Under the pieces are notes generated by a model. It saw only the letters and a list, made by a program, of their open reading frames with translations, ran no database searches and had not been told where the DNA came from. A DNA stretch of 64,000 nucleotides from Vasconcelosia minhoensis LEGE 07310 (GTDB lineage: Bacteria; Cyanobacteriota; Cyanobacteriia; Phormidesmidales; Phormidesmidaceae): assembly GCF_015207255.1 (NCBI RefSeq), contig NZ_JADEXG010000005.1, positions 62,001-126,000 of the forward strand, in the 5' to 3' direction. Positions 49,430-58,849 of the stretch are shown here, in pieces. The translations under genes were made by a program, and so were the position numbers. Position 1 is the first letter of the stretch. Each line of letters begins with the position of its first letter.

Positions 49430-50395
49430 CTACTCATCCACCCGATACCCAAACTCCGCCAGATGCATCCGCGACTGCCGCCATCGGGGCTGCACTTTTA
49501 CAAAAATCTCCAGATACACCTTCCCGGCAATCAGCTTCTGCATCTGCTCACGGGCGGCGCTGCTGATGGTTTTCATCATGCTGCCCTGCTTGCCAATTAG
49601 AATTCCTTTCTGCGAATCGCGCTCCACGTGAACCGTCGCCAGGATGCGGGTGATTTTTTCATCCTCTTCAACCCGGTCGATTGCGATCGCGACCGAATGG
49701 GGCACCTCTTCGCGAGTATTCAGCAGCACCTGTTCGCGAATCAGCTCACCCATGATGAAACGCTCGGGCTGGTCGGTAATTAGGTCGGGCGGGTAGTAGT
49801 AGGGACCGACCTCTAGCCGCTCGATCAGCATTCTTTGCAGTGATTTCAGGCCGTCACCGGTCAGGGCAGAGAACTTTACAACTGGCCAGCCGTGAGCCTG
49901 GGCCAGGGTCTCGTAGCTCTGGCCAATCAGCGCTACTTTGTCGGGCTCAGTCGGCTGCTGGTCAATCTTATTCACGCCGAGGACGACGGGCACGTCGCTT
50001 TTGCTGACCAAGTTGGCAATAAAGGCATCGCCCCGACCCGCTGGCGTGGAGCCATCTACCACGAACAGCGTCACATCAACAGAGCTGATGGCCATCTGCG
50101 CATTTTTCACCAGCACCCGGCCCAGCTCATGGTGCGGCTTATGGATGCCGGGCGTATCGACAAAGATAATCTGCGCCTGGGGCGTCGAGAGAATACCCCG
50201 CAGCCGATTGCGGGTGGTTTGGGCAACGGGGGAGGTAATCGCGACTTTTTCGCCGACAAGATAGTTCATCAGCGTCGATTTGCCCACGTTAGGGCGACCG
50301 ACGATGCCGACGAAGCCAGAGCGAAACCCTTTCGGCGGGGTAGGAATGGTTGACCCCAAGTAGGCGTCTACGATACTAGAAGAATCTTGCGGCAT
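49430..50395 (-). CDS. era: GTPase Era
   Basis: A 321-residue protein: GTPase domain with G1 GRPNVGKSTLMNYLVGEKVAITS, G3 DTPGI, G4 NKID, and a C-terminal KH domain (RILATVHVERDSQKGILIGKQGSMMKTISSAAREQMQKLI). Era binds 16S rRNA near its 3' end in 30S assembly. The N-terminal extension of about 20 residues is usual in cyanobacteria. The ATG at 50393-50395 is three bases from the yjbQ stop, and both genes lie on one strand, so they form an operon. Confidence 0.95.
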   Translation of the reverse strand: MPQDSSSIVDAYLGSTIPTPPKGFRSGFVGIVGRPNVGKSTLMNYLVGEKVAITSPVAQTTRNRLRGILSTPQAQIIFVDTPGIHKPHHELGRVLVKNAQMAISSVDVTLFVVDGSTPAGRGDAFIANLVSKSDVPVVLGVNKIDQQPTEPDKVALIGQSYETLAQAHGWPVVKFSALTGDGLKSLQRMLIERLEVGPYYYPPDLITDQPERFIMGELIREQVLLNTREEVPHSVAIAIDRVEEDEKITRILATVHVERDSQKGILIGKQGSMMKTISSAAREQMQKLIAGKVYLEIFVKVQPRWRQSRMHLAEFGYRVDE

Positions 50396-50398
50396 AGA

Positions 50399-50830
50399 CT
50401 AATGGCCGGTAATGTGAACAACGATTTCGCGGGTATGACTGCGCTGACGATGCTCCCAGACATAAATTCCCTGCCAGGTTCCCAGCGCGAGCCGACCGTT
50501 CATAATCGGGATTTGCTCAGACGTATGGGTCAAGGCAGTCCGGATATGGGCGGGCATATCGTCGGGGCCTTCGGTACTGTGGCGATAGTCTCTCCCTTCG
50601 GGTACCAGCTGGGAGAAGAAGTTTTCCATATCCTTCAGCACATCCGGATCGGCATTTTCCTGAATCACCAGGCTGGCTGACGTATGGCGCAGGAAAATAC
50701 TGCAAAGTCCAGTCTGGACGCCGCTTTCCTTGACGGCTTCCTGCACCTGGTTTGTGAAGCGGCCTAGGGATTTGCCTTCGGTACGGAGCCGGATCGTGGT
50801 TTGGTAGTGGGTGGGAGTTGTGGTGGTCAT
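50399..50830 (-). CDS. yjbQ: YjbQ/UPF0047 family protein
   Basis: A 143-residue protein of the UPF0047 family: MTTTTPTHYQTTIRLRTEGKSLGRFTNQVQEAVKESGVQTGLCSIFLRHTSASLVIQENADPDV, then MPAHIRTALTHTSEQIPIMNGRLALGTWQGIYVWEHRQRSHTREIVVHITGH. Conserved histidines and the LGTWQGI motif are present. In E. coli YjbQ has weak thiamine-phosphate synthase-like activity; its real role is not settled. It is the first gene of an operon with era. Confidence 0.88.
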   Translation of the reverse strand: MTTTTPTHYQTTIRLRTEGKSLGRFTNQVQEAVKESGVQTGLCSIFLRHTSASLVIQENADPDVLKDMENFFSQLVPEGRDYRHSTEGPDDMPAHIRTALTHTSEQIPIMNGRLALGTWQGIYVWEHRQRSHTREIVVHITGH

Positions 50831-50932
50831 GGGTGGTTGGAGAGGGAAGAGGGAAGAGGGGTAGGTAGTGGGTTGACTTCTTATAGGATAGGTCAGGTGC
50901 TGGAGTGACTGACGGATCGATTGGTTTGAGGG

Positions 50933-52006
50933 TCATGATAGGAGGTAATCGATGACGGCTTGGGCGATCGCGTTTCCTCCATCCTTGGCAATCTGCCGAT
51001 CGGTCTGCGGCGGCTGCAAAGGTTCTTGTAAAAACGACCAGTCTCCGGCGAAGAATGCTTCTGCGTCTAGGATCTGATGCCGGGTAACCTGCTGCATTCC
51101 GGCAACCAGGACGGCGGCTTCGGCGAAATCCTGACGGGGTATTGTGACGATGCCTTTATCCAGGCGGCAGGCTTCGGCAAAGGTGCTGTAGCCGGGCTTG
51201 GAGACGACGCGATCGCAGATCGGCATCCAGTCCACCGGGCGCATTCGGCGGTCGGTCACCTTGTAAAGATTGGGCAGGTCTGGGGCCTGGTGGTCAAAGG
51301 TAATAAACTGCCAGTCTGGAAATTTAGCCAGGCTGTCGTAGGGAATTTGAGCCAGCCCTAGTCCACCAAAGGTCAGCAGGACGGTGCGCTCAGGCGGCTG
51401 CTCCGGCAGCAGGCGCGATCTCAGCTCTGCTTCAGAATAGGCCGGGTTTCCTCCCGTCAGCCCGACATCAGTAACGTGGGGAAAGGCCGACATTGGTTCG
51501 TGGAAGGGCAGGCGAAATAAGCGATCGCACTGGCTGAAGCAGTCGGCAATCCAGTCGGCAATCTCGGCAAAGCCGCCGCCCCAGGGTCGATAGATGAAGT
51601 CCCAGCCAAAGTTGCTCATCATCCAGCAGGGAATATCGGCAGTGTGCGCGATCGCGGTTGCCAGGGGCGGAATATCGGCCAGCACCAGGTCAACGCCAGC
51701 GGATTGCAGAAAGGCGGCTTCCTCTGCCACTAGCTCATCTTGATTGGCGCGGATTTGCTCCAGCTTCTCCAGCGTCGCGGCCTTATCCATGTTCAGGCTG
51801 TCGCTCTGGATGACGCCAACGTCAAAGCTGCGGGGTCTCAGAGTGAAGGACCGGAGCAGGTAGGACTTCAGCAGCCATTCGGGGGCCGTGGTGGCAATGA
51901 TTAATTCTAGATCGGGGCAGCGCTCTTGAATCCTGGCGGCGGTGGCAGCGGCGCGGGTGGCATGGCCGAAGCCGTGGTTGGTGATGGCGAGGTAGAGGGT
52001 GGGCAT
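50933..52006 (-). CDS. glycosyltransferase-like (GT1/MurG-type) protein
   Basis: A 357-residue protein with the opening MPTLYLAITNHGFGHATRAAATAARIQERCPDLELIIATTAPEWLLKSYLL, where GFGHATR is the loop seen in many nucleotide-sugar transferases and related enzymes. Later it has VLLTFGGLGLAQIPYDSL and VVSKPGYSTFAEACRLDKGIVTIPRQDFAEAAVLVAGM, which matches the C-terminal nucleotide-binding half of the family. Donor and acceptor are unknown. A related fold is the N-terminal part of plant L-arabinokinase. It stands upstream of the yjbQ-era unit on the same strand, 102 bp from it. Confidence 0.75.
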   Translation of the reverse strand: MPTLYLAITNHGFGHATRAAATAARIQERCPDLELIIATTAPEWLLKSYLLRSFTLRPRSFDVGVIQSDSLNMDKAATLEKLEQIRANQDELVAEEAAFLQSAGVDLVLADIPPLATAIAHTADIPCWMMSNFGWDFIYRPWGGGFAEIADWIADCFSQCDRLFRLPFHEPMSAFPHVTDVGLTGGNPAYSEAELRSRLLPEQPPERTVLLTFGGLGLAQIPYDSLAKFPDWQFITFDHQAPDLPNLYKVTDRRMRPVDWMPICDRVVSKPGYSTFAEACRLDKGIVTIPRQDFAEAAVLVAGMQQVTRHQILDAEAFFAGDWSFLQEPLQPPQTDRQIAKDGGNAIAQAVIDYLLS

Positions 52007-52218
52007 GGGGAGGGGAAGGTAGTGGGTGGTGGGTGGTGGCTGAAGTGGGAGGTGTTCGCGCAGCGTCGCCGTAGGCGTTAGGGGTAATGGGGTAGGGGCA
52101 TGGTTGCCATGCCCCTGTGCAGTGGCGCGTTAAGGGTAGATGGGGTGATGGGTGAGCAATAGAAAAGGCTCATCCTTGTCGGATGAGCCTTTTATAGCAG
52201 AGGCTATTGAGCGGCTAG
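52007..52218. repeat. dispersed repeat block between glycosyltransferase and ftsH
   Basis: At 52060-52083 lies GTGTTCGCGCAGCGTCGCCGTAGGCGTT-like sequence and at 52095-52115 a hairpin GGGGCATGG-TTG-CCATGCCCC. Both elements are shared with 49345-49429. G-rich repeats of GGTAGTGGGTGG type fill the first 50 bases. Confidence 0.7.
52163..52193 (-). terminator. intrinsic terminator of ftsH
   Basis: AAAAGGCTCATCC (52163-52175) pairs with GGATGAGCCTTTT (52181-52193) through a 5-base loop. Read on the minus strand the hairpin is followed by a T-run, so it ends ftsH transcription. Confidence 0.9.
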
Positions 52219-54108
52219 CTAGAGCTGAGGGACGAAGCGCTCTTTTTCGGGGACGTGGGTGTGTTCTGCAACGATTTGGCGCAGCTCGTCACCGTCGATT
52301 GACTCGCGCTCGATCAGCAGATCGACCAGCCGGTCGATCACTTCGCGGTTGTCTTGCATGATTTGCTTAGCTTTGTCATAGCAGTGCTCGACGATGGAGC
52401 GCACTTGCGAGTCAATTCGCGTGGCAATTTCTTCGGAATATTCTGAAGAGCGCGACATCCAGTCACCGCCCAGGAAGACTTCGCCCTGCTGGCTCTCTAG
52501 CGAGAGCGGCCCCAGGTCGGACATGCCAAACCGGGTAACCATCTGCCGGGCCATCTGGGTTACCTGCTGGAGGTCGTTACCGGCCCCAGTGGTGACTTCG
52601 GCATCGCCAAAGATGATGTCTTCCGCAGCCCGACCGCCCAGCGCGCCGGTAATCCGGGCGAGGATCTGCGATCGCGAAATTAGCATTTGCTCTTCGCTGG
52701 GGGTAAACCAGGTTAAGCCCTGGGCCTGACCGCGGGGAATCAGCGTTACCTTCTGTACGGGGTCGTGGTCTTTCACCAGCGTACCGATGATGGCATGGCC
52801 AATCTCATGGTAGGCAATCAGACGCTTACTCTTGCCGTCTACCAGCGGCGTGCCTTCCATCCCGGCGACGACGCGGTCAATCGCAGCGTCTACCTCTAGC
52901 ATGGTGATGGCTTCTTTACGGCGGCGGGCGGTGAGGATGGCGGCCTCGTTCAGCAGGTTAGCCAGGTCAGCGCCGGTAAAGCCAGGCGTGCGCCGGGCAA
53001 CCATGTCTAGCGAAATCTGGTCGTCTAGCTTCTTATTGCGAGCATGGACTTCCAAGATTTCCAGCCGACCCTTCATATCCGGCGGGTCTACCGTCACCTG
53101 ACGGTCAAACCGACCCGGTCGCATTAAGGCAGAGTCGAGCACATCGGCCCGGTTGGTCGCCGCAATCACGATAATGCCGGTGTTGCCTTCAAAGCCGTCC
53201 ATTTCGGTCAGCAGCTGATTCAGGGTTTGCTCCCGCTCATCATTGCCGCCGCCGATACCGGCCCCACGCGACCGGCCAACCGCATCGATCTCATCGATAA
53301 AGATGATGCAGGGCGCGTTTTCCTTGGCTTTCTTAAACAGGTCGCGTACCCGAGAGGCCCCGACGCCGACAAACATTTCGACGAATTCAGACCCGGAGAT
53401 GCTGAAGAAAGGCGTCCCGGCTTCACCCGCGATCGCTTTTGCTAGCAGCGTCTTACCGGTTCCTGGCGGGCCGATCAGCAGTACCCCTTTAGGAATGCGA
53501 GCCCCAACGGCGGTAAAGCGCTCCGGCTTTTTCAAGAACGTGACGACTTCCTGAAGTTCTTCCTTGGCTTCTTCAATCCCAGCGACATCGTCAAACATGA
53601 TGCCGGTATTCGCCTCCATCATGAAGCGGGCCTTGGACTTACCAAAGTTCATCGCCTGGCCGGGACCGCCGCCAACCCCGTTGGAGCGCCGGAAAAGGAA
53701 GAACAGGCCGCCAATCAGCAGGAAGGGAAACAGCAGGTTACCCAGGATGCCCAGCAGCGCCCCATCATTGCGCGGTGGATGGGAGTCTAGGTTGACGTTG
53801 GAGCCTCTGAGCTGCTCAACCAGTTCGGGCGCATTCCCCGGCAGCTCTACACGCCAGCGCTGAATCCGATTGTCAATCTGCGGATCAACTGCTTCAATAA
53901 TCGCCGTCCGGCCGCCGTCGTAGAGGTCCACCGAGGTGACCCGCCCGGCCTCCAAATAGTCTAGAAAGCGACCGTAGGTCATGCGCGTGCTAGCGGTATT
54001 GCGCCCCATATCGGTCGGGCCACTACCCACGGAGCTCTGCCAGAAGAAAAACCCAATCACTAATAGCGGCAATGTCCACAGGAGGACGACTCGCCAAGAA
54101 AACTTCAT
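52219..54108 (-). CDS. ftsH: ATP-dependent membrane protease FtsH
   Basis: A 629-residue protease. Two membrane helices (residues 7-24 and about 115-135, [24 protein letters not shown]), a periplasmic or lumenal loop between, AAA domain with Walker [19 protein letters not shown], Walker [13 protein letters not shown] and the [25 protein letters not shown], then the zinc protease motif HEIGH. It forms hexamers in the thylakoid or plasma membrane and degrades damaged photosystem II D1 and misassembled proteins. Cyanobacteria have up to four FtsH; which one this is cannot be told. A strong terminator follows. Confidence 0.95.
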   Translation of the reverse strand: MKFSWRVVLLWTLPLLVIGFFFWQSSVGSGPTDMGRNTASTRMTYGRFLDYLEAGRVTSVDLYDGGRTAIIEAVDPQIDNRIQRWRVELPGNAPELVEQLRGSNVNLDSHPPRNDGALLGILGNLLFPFLLIGGLFFLFRRSNGVGGGPGQAMNFGKSKARFMMEANTGIMFDDVAGIEEAKEELQEVVTFLKKPERFTAVGARIPKGVLLIGPPGTGKTLLAKAIAGEAGTPFFSISGSEFVEMFVGVGASRVRDLFKKAKENAPCIIFIDEIDAVGRSRGAGIGGGNDEREQTLNQLLTEMDGFEGNTGIIVIAATNRADVLDSALMRPGRFDRQVTVDPPDMKGRLEILEVHARNKKLDDQISLDMVARRTPGFTGADLANLLNEAAILTARRRKEAITMLEVDAAIDRVVAGMEGTPLVDGKSKRLIAYHEIGHAIIGTLVKDHDPVQKVTLIPRGQAQGLTWFTPSEEQMLISRSQILARITGALGGRAAEDIIFGDAEVTTGAGNDLQQVTQMARQMVTRFGMSDLGPLSLESQQGEVFLGGDWMSRSSEYSEEIATRIDSQVRSIVEHCYDKAKQIMQDNREVIDRLVDLLIERESIDGDELRQIVAEHTHVPEKERFVPQL

Positions 54109-54280
54109 AACTCAGTAGCCTCTGTACGTTTAATCAATTTACTTCAACTCCAGCGAACCAGCGCTCCGCTGGCCGCGCTCACTTTTTATGAGAATAATCT
54201 TTACTAAATTTAACGTAATTTTCCCGTTAGGGACAACAAATGTAAAATAGAGCACCTATAGCCCTGCTTCGGGATCTGGT

Positions 54281-55738
54281 TTAGGAAACCGAACGGCCCA
54301 CCGAGATCGCGCCTTCCAGCCGCTTCCGGTCGTATCCGCGCCGGTGCAAAATCAGCCAGGATTCCACCAGGTCAGGCCCCTGCATTGTGCCCATCAGCGC
54401 TGCCCGCAGCGATTTCATAATCAGCCCTTTCTTCACGCCCTGGGCCTTCGTCACCTGGTTAATTAAGGCTTTGGCGTCCTCTGTGGTTGTCAGACCGGAG
54501 CTGTCTTCCAGTGCAGATTTCACCGCTGTCATCAGCTCTGGCACGCCTTCCAATGAAAGCTGCTTTTGGGCAGCATCGTCGTAGTCTACAGTCGGGGTGA
54601 AGTAGAACCGGCTGAGCTCGATGCAGTCCTTGAGCCGGGTGAGGCTGGGGCCAATCATCGCCGCTAGGGGCAGCAGCCAGTCGCGATCGCGCTCCAGCTC
54701 AAAGTCATAGTCGGCGGACTTAAGATAGGGCACGATCATCTCCAGCAGCTGCGCCGGCGGCGTCTCATGCAGATATTGGCTGTTAATCCAGTCCAGCTTA
54801 TCCCAGTCGAACTTAGCCCCGGCCTTGTTCACCCGGTCAAAGCTAAAGTGCTCAGCCGCTTCGGCCAGGGTAAACAGCTCCTGCGTATTCGGTGGCGACC
54901 AGCCCAGCAGGGTCATATAGTTAGCCAGCGCCTCAGCGGTAAAGCCCATGGACTGGAAATCTGAAATCGAGGTGACGCCGTCACGCTTGGACAGCTTTTG
55001 ACCCGAGCTGTTCAAAATTAGCGGCGTATGGGCAAATTTGGGGATATCTACGTCCAGGGCTTCGTAGAGCAAAATCTGCTTGGGCGTATTGCCGATGTGG
55101 TCTTCGCCGCGAATCACGTGGGTAATCTGCATATCGGCGTCATCCACCACCACCACAAAGTTATAGAGCGGCTGCCCGACTTCGCCCGGTGCGGCGGCTC
55201 GCGCCAGCACCATATCGCCGCCCAGGTCGCTGCCCTGCCACTGCACCGGGCCGCGCACCAGGTCGTTCCAGGTAATGGTGCGATCGCGATCAAGCTTGAA
55301 GCGAATCACTGCCGATCGGCCCTCGGCCTCGAAGGCGGCAATCTGCGCTGGCGTCAGGTCACGGTGCTGATTGTTATAGCGGGGCGCTTCGCTGCGGGCC
55401 TGCTGCGCCTCTCGCATGGCGCTCAGCTCCTCAGGGGTTTCGTAAGCCCGATAGGCCAGACCTCGATCGAGCAGGGACTGAATCTGCTGACGGTATAGGT
55501 CCATCCGCTGGGACTGGTAGAACGGTCCTTCATCCCAGTTCAGACCGAGCCATTTCAGCCCGTCCAGGATATTTTGCGTATATTCCGGTCGCGATCTCGC
55601 CTGGTCAGTATCCTCTATCCGCAGGATGAACTCTCCCCCCAGGTGGCGGGCATAGAGCCAGTTAAAAACCGCCGTACGAGCGGTACCAATATGTAGACTG
55701 CCAGTGGGACTGGGAGCGAGTCGAACGCGAACAGGCAT
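54281..55738 (-). CDS. gltX: glutamyl-tRNA synthetase
   Basis: A 485-residue class I synthetase. The HIGH-type motif is [26 protein letters not shown] and the KMSKS-type motif is [17 protein letters not shown]. The anticodon-binding part ([57 protein letters not shown]) is typical of cyanobacterial GluRS. In these organisms it can also charge tRNA-Gln, and Glu-tRNA is the precursor of 5-aminolevulinate, hence of bilins and chlorophyll. It is on the same strand as ftsH, 172 bp upstream. Confidence 0.95.
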   Translation of the reverse strand: MPVRVRLAPSPTGSLHIGTARTAVFNWLYARHLGGEFILRIEDTDQARSRPEYTQNILDGLKWLGLNWDEGPFYQSQRMDLYRQQIQSLLDRGLAYRAYETPEELSAMREAQQARSEAPRYNNQHRDLTPAQIAAFEAEGRSAVIRFKLDRDRTITWNDLVRGPVQWQGSDLGGDMVLARAAAPGEVGQPLYNFVVVVDDADMQITHVIRGEDHIGNTPKQILLYEALDVDIPKFAHTPLILNSSGQKLSKRDGVTSISDFQSMGFTAEALANYMTLLGWSPPNTQELFTLAEAAEHFSFDRVNKAGAKFDWDKLDWINSQYLHETPPAQLLEMIVPYLKSADYDFELERDRDWLLPLAAMIGPSLTRLKDCIELSRFYFTPTVDYDDAAQKQLSLEGVPELMTAVKSALEDSSGLTTTEDAKALINQVTKAQGVKKGLIMKSLRAALMGTMQGPDLVESWLILHRRGYDRKRLEGAISVGRSVS

Positions 55739-55842
55739 GGGTTTTTCAGCAGGAGTGAGCAGACAGGCGCCCGCAGTTAGGAACCTGTATTGAAGTCAAA
55801 GCCTATTGTAGCGACCGGCCGTCCGCAGAGGGTAAAGGACGC

Positions 55843-56127
55843 TTAGGATTCGACCTGGACCCCCCGCCAAAAGGCAATATAGCCTTTGATGTTGCTCGCT
55901 GCTTCCTTGGGGTCTGGGTAATACCAGGCGGCGTCCGGATTTTTCTCGCCGTTGACTTCCAGGGTGTAATAGCTAGCAGTTCCTTTCCAAGGACAAAAAG
56001 ACTGCTTATCGCTGGGCTTGAAATACGCCGAAGCGATTGCATCCGGTGGAAAATATTGATTGCCTTCCACCACCTCGCACCGATCGCTCTCGGCTAAAAT
56101 AGCGCCATTCCAGATTGCTTTTGGCAT
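55843..56127 (-). CDS. DUF427 family protein
   Basis: About 94 residues from MPKAIWNGAILAESDRCEVVEGNQYFPPDAIASAYFKPSDKQSFCPWKGTASYYTLEVNGEKNPDAAWYYPDPKEAASNIKGYIAFWRGVQVES. This matches DUF427 (beta-sandwich) with the conserved CPWKGTASYY and IKGYIAFWRG segments. The frame continues 16 codons upstream, but the family starts at this Met. No function is established for the family. Confidence 0.88.
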   Translation of the reverse strand: MPKAIWNGAILAESDRCEVVEGNQYFPPDAIASAYFKPSDKQSFCPWKGTASYYTLEVNGEKNPDAAWYYPDPKEAASNIKGYIAFWRGVQVES

Positions 56128-56282
56128 ATGACAGGTCCCGATTAATCCGCTTCTAAAATGGTAACCACCTGCCACCCTAAAACCTGTCCCTTATATCAAG
56201 ATTTTCTGCAAACTTGCTGAGCTACGCTAATCAATGCTGGACAATCAGCAATAGGGGACTACAGCACCTGAAGGAGGAATCC

Positions 56283-58244
56283 ATGTCAGCCCTACGCGCG
56301 ACCCTACATCCTGAAGAACAAGCCAACCTCAGTCGCGCCGCTGACTACAGCTCTGTGCAGGCCATCCCAGAAATTTGGCCGCTGGCGGCGCAGCAGTTCG
56401 GCCATGTCGTCGCGCTGCACGATCCCCACAGCAGCCCGCCGGTAAAAATCACCTACGCCGAGCTGGCTCAGCAGATTGCTCAGTTTGCGGCGGCCTTGCA
56501 GTCTCTGGGCGTTCGGCCCGGCGAAAAAATTGCGCTGATTGCCGATAATTGTCCTCGCTGGCTGGTTGCCGATCAGGGCATCATGACCGCCGGGGGCGTC
56601 GATGCCGTCCGCGGGACGCAGGCGGATGTAAGAGAACTTCAGTTCATTATCGACCATAGCGATAGTATTGCCCTGGTGGTGCAGGACCAGGCCACCCTGG
56701 ACCAGTTAGCATGCCATTTAGACTTAGCCAGACTGCGGTTTGCGATCTTACTGACCGACGAGGCACTGCCGTCAGAGACGCCGCTCAAGGTGCTGAACTT
56801 TTCTGAGCTGATGGCGCTGGGCGATCGCGCCCCTATGCCCGTCAGCTTTAGCCGAGACGATCTGGCCACGCTGATGTTTACCTCGGGCACCTCGGGCATG
56901 CCCAAGGGGGTAATGCTCAGCCAGGGTAACCTGCTGTCGCAAATTTCTGGCGCTTGCAGCGTCGTCACCATCCGCCCGAGCGAAAAGGTGATGAGCATTC
57001 TACCGATCTGGCATGCCTACGAGCGCTCGTTTGAGTATTTTGTCCTATCCCAGGGCTGCACCCAAATTTATACAAACATTCGCCAGATTAAAAAAGATCT
57101 GAAAACCTATCAGCCCAAATATATGGTGGCGGTACCCCGGCTGTGGGAGTCAATCTACGAAGGCGTGCAGAAGCAGTTTCGCGAGCAGCCCGCCAGTCGG
57201 CAGAAGCTGGTCCGGTTTTTTCTGAAGCAGAGCGATCGCTATATCAAAGCTAGGCGCACCCTAAATCGTTTGAACCTCGATGATCTTTCTCAATCACCGC
57301 TCAAGACCCTCACCGCTGGCCTCCAGGCGGCGGTCCTCTGGCCGCTCCATCAGCTCGGCGATCGGCTGGTCTATCGCAAAGTGCGAGAGGCAATGGGCGG
57401 CCAGGTCGTCTTTCTGGTCAGCGGCGGCGGCTCCATTGCTGACTATTTGGAAGACTTCTACGAAATCGTCGGTATTCCCATTCTAGGCGGCTATGGCCTG
57501 ACCGAAACTTCGCCGATTACCCACGTGCGTCGGCCCTGGCGCAACCTCCGGGGCGCAGATGGTGAAGCGCTACCGGGGACCGAAACCGCGGTCGTCCATC
57601 CCGAAACCCACCAGCCGTTACCGGTAGGGCAGCAGGGCTTAGTGCTGATTCGCGGGCCGCAGGTGATGCAGGGCTACTACAAAAATCCGGAGGCGACCCA
57701 CAAAGCGATCAGCTCGACCGGCTGGTTTGATACCGGCGACCTGGGCAAGGTCACGCCTGCGGGCGACCTGATTATCACAGGTCGAGCCAAAGACACTATC
57801 GTCCTCACCAATGGCGAAAATATTGAGCCCCAGCCGATTGAGAATGCCTGCGTCCGCAGTCCCTACGTCGATCAGGTGATGCTGGTTGGCCAGGATCAGA
57901 AAACGCTGGGAGCGCTGGTCGTGCCAAACTTTGAGGCGCTGGAGCAGTGGGCGCAGGAGCAGGGGTTTAAGCTGGAGCGTCCTGGCCAGCCAGGCTCAGA
58001 GAAACCTCAGTCAGGAAAGCCGATCAGCTTGGACTGCTCACCCGTACAGGCCCTTTTCCGCCAGGAGCTGAATCGCGAGGTAAAAAATCGTCCCGGCTAC
58101 CGAGCGGACGACCGGATTGGGCCATTCACCTTGCTAGATGAGCCCTTCACGAATGAAAATGGGCTGCTGACTCAGACATTAAAAATTCGCCGTCCGGTAG
58201 TGACGGAGAAGTATCGCGATAGAATCGACGCGATGTTTAACTGA
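56283..58244 (+). CDS. aas: long-chain acyl-CoA/acyl-ACP synthetase
   Basis: A 653-residue ANL-superfamily enzyme from MSALRATLHPEEQANLSRAADYSSVQ, preceded by a near-perfect ribosome site AAGGAGG seven bases before. Motifs: TLMFTSGTSGMPKGVMLSQGNLL (phosphate loop), GGYGLTETSPITHVRRPW, GWFDTGDLGKVTPAGDLIITGRAKDTIVLTNGENIEPQPIE. Cyanobacteria use one such enzyme as acyl-ACP synthetase (Aas) to recycle free fatty acids; naming follows that. It begins on the opposite strand to the DUF427 gene. Confidence 0.85.
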   Translation: MSALRATLHPEEQANLSRAADYSSVQAIPEIWPLAAQQFGHVVALHDPHSSPPVKITYAELAQQIAQFAAALQSLGVRPGEKIALIADNCPRWLVADQGIMTAGGVDAVRGTQADVRELQFIIDHSDSIALVVQDQATLDQLACHLDLARLRFAILLTDEALPSETPLKVLNFSELMALGDRAPMPVSFSRDDLATLMFTSGTSGMPKGVMLSQGNLLSQISGACSVVTIRPSEKVMSILPIWHAYERSFEYFVLSQGCTQIYTNIRQIKKDLKTYQPKYMVAVPRLWESIYEGVQKQFREQPASRQKLVRFFLKQSDRYIKARRTLNRLNLDDLSQSPLKTLTAGLQAAVLWPLHQLGDRLVYRKVREAMGGQVVFLVSGGGSIADYLEDFYEIVGIPILGGYGLTETSPITHVRRPWRNLRGADGEALPGTETAVVHPETHQPLPVGQQGLVLIRGPQVMQGYYKNPEATHKAISSTGWFDTGDLGKVTPAGDLIITGRAKDTIVLTNGENIEPQPIENACVRSPYVDQVMLVGQDQKTLGALVVPNFEALEQWAQEQGFKLERPGQPGSEKPQSGKPISLDCSPVQALFRQELNREVKNRPGYRADDRIGPFTLLDEPFTNENGLLTQTLKIRRPVVTEKYRDRIDAMFN

Positions 58245-58323
58245 CATCCTGGCCAATCAACATCAAGAACCAAGCCTCCTTTGGGAGGCCATAACCGCAA
58301 AGTCCTTCATTGAATCGTTTTCT

Positions 58324-58773
58324 ATGGATGTTCCACAGTCTCAGCTCCTGCTCAAACGCGTCATCAATATCAAAGCCGTGGTGACGCCGCTCTGGAAAGA
58401 AGAGGCGCAAAAGCAGCTGCAAAACCAGCTCAACCAGATTGACGGGCGGCTTCAGCAGCTCGAAATGCAGGGCCAGCGGATGGTGTCCGAAATTCAAAAG
58501 CAGGGCACTGACCCTAGCGACCCAGCCGTATCGCAGCAGATTAGCAGCGTCCAGGGCAAGCTAAATCAGGACAAGGGGCAGCAGCTCCAGCAAAAAAATC
58601 AGCTTTTACAGCAGCTGCAGCAGGTGCAGACCCTAGAGCTAAACAAAGAAGTCAGCCAGGGCCAGATCGACGGCTTCTTTCGAGTTGCCGTCGGGGATAA
58701 CATGATTCGCAAGCTCCAGGTTGAGATTCTGCTGCGCGATGGCGTCGTCGAAGAAATTCGCGGCGAGCTCTAA
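58324..58773 (+). CDS. YlqD family protein
   Basis: A 149-residue coiled-coil protein: MDVPQSQLLLKRVINIKAVVTPLWKEEAQKQLQNQLNQIDGRLQQLEMQGQRMVSEIQKQG, glutamine-rich in the middle (QISSVQGKLNQDKGQQLQQKNQLLQQLQQVQTLELNKEVSQGQIDGFFRVAVGDNMIRKLQVEILLRDGVVEEIRGEL). The C-terminal GDNMIRKLQVEILLRDG matches the YlqD family. Function unknown. It lies on the same strand between the synthetase and the E2 genes. Confidence 0.85.
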   Translation: MDVPQSQLLLKRVINIKAVVTPLWKEEAQKQLQNQLNQIDGRLQQLEMQGQRMVSEIQKQGTDPSDPAVSQQISSVQGKLNQDKGQQLQQKNQLLQQLQQVQTLELNKEVSQGQIDGFFRVAVGDNMIRKLQVEILLRDGVVEEIRGEL

Positions 58774-58849
58774 TCGATCGGCTCAGGCGATACAATATGG
58801 TGCTGCCAACTATTGTTTACTTATAGTCATTACGGTCTCGGAAGTCACC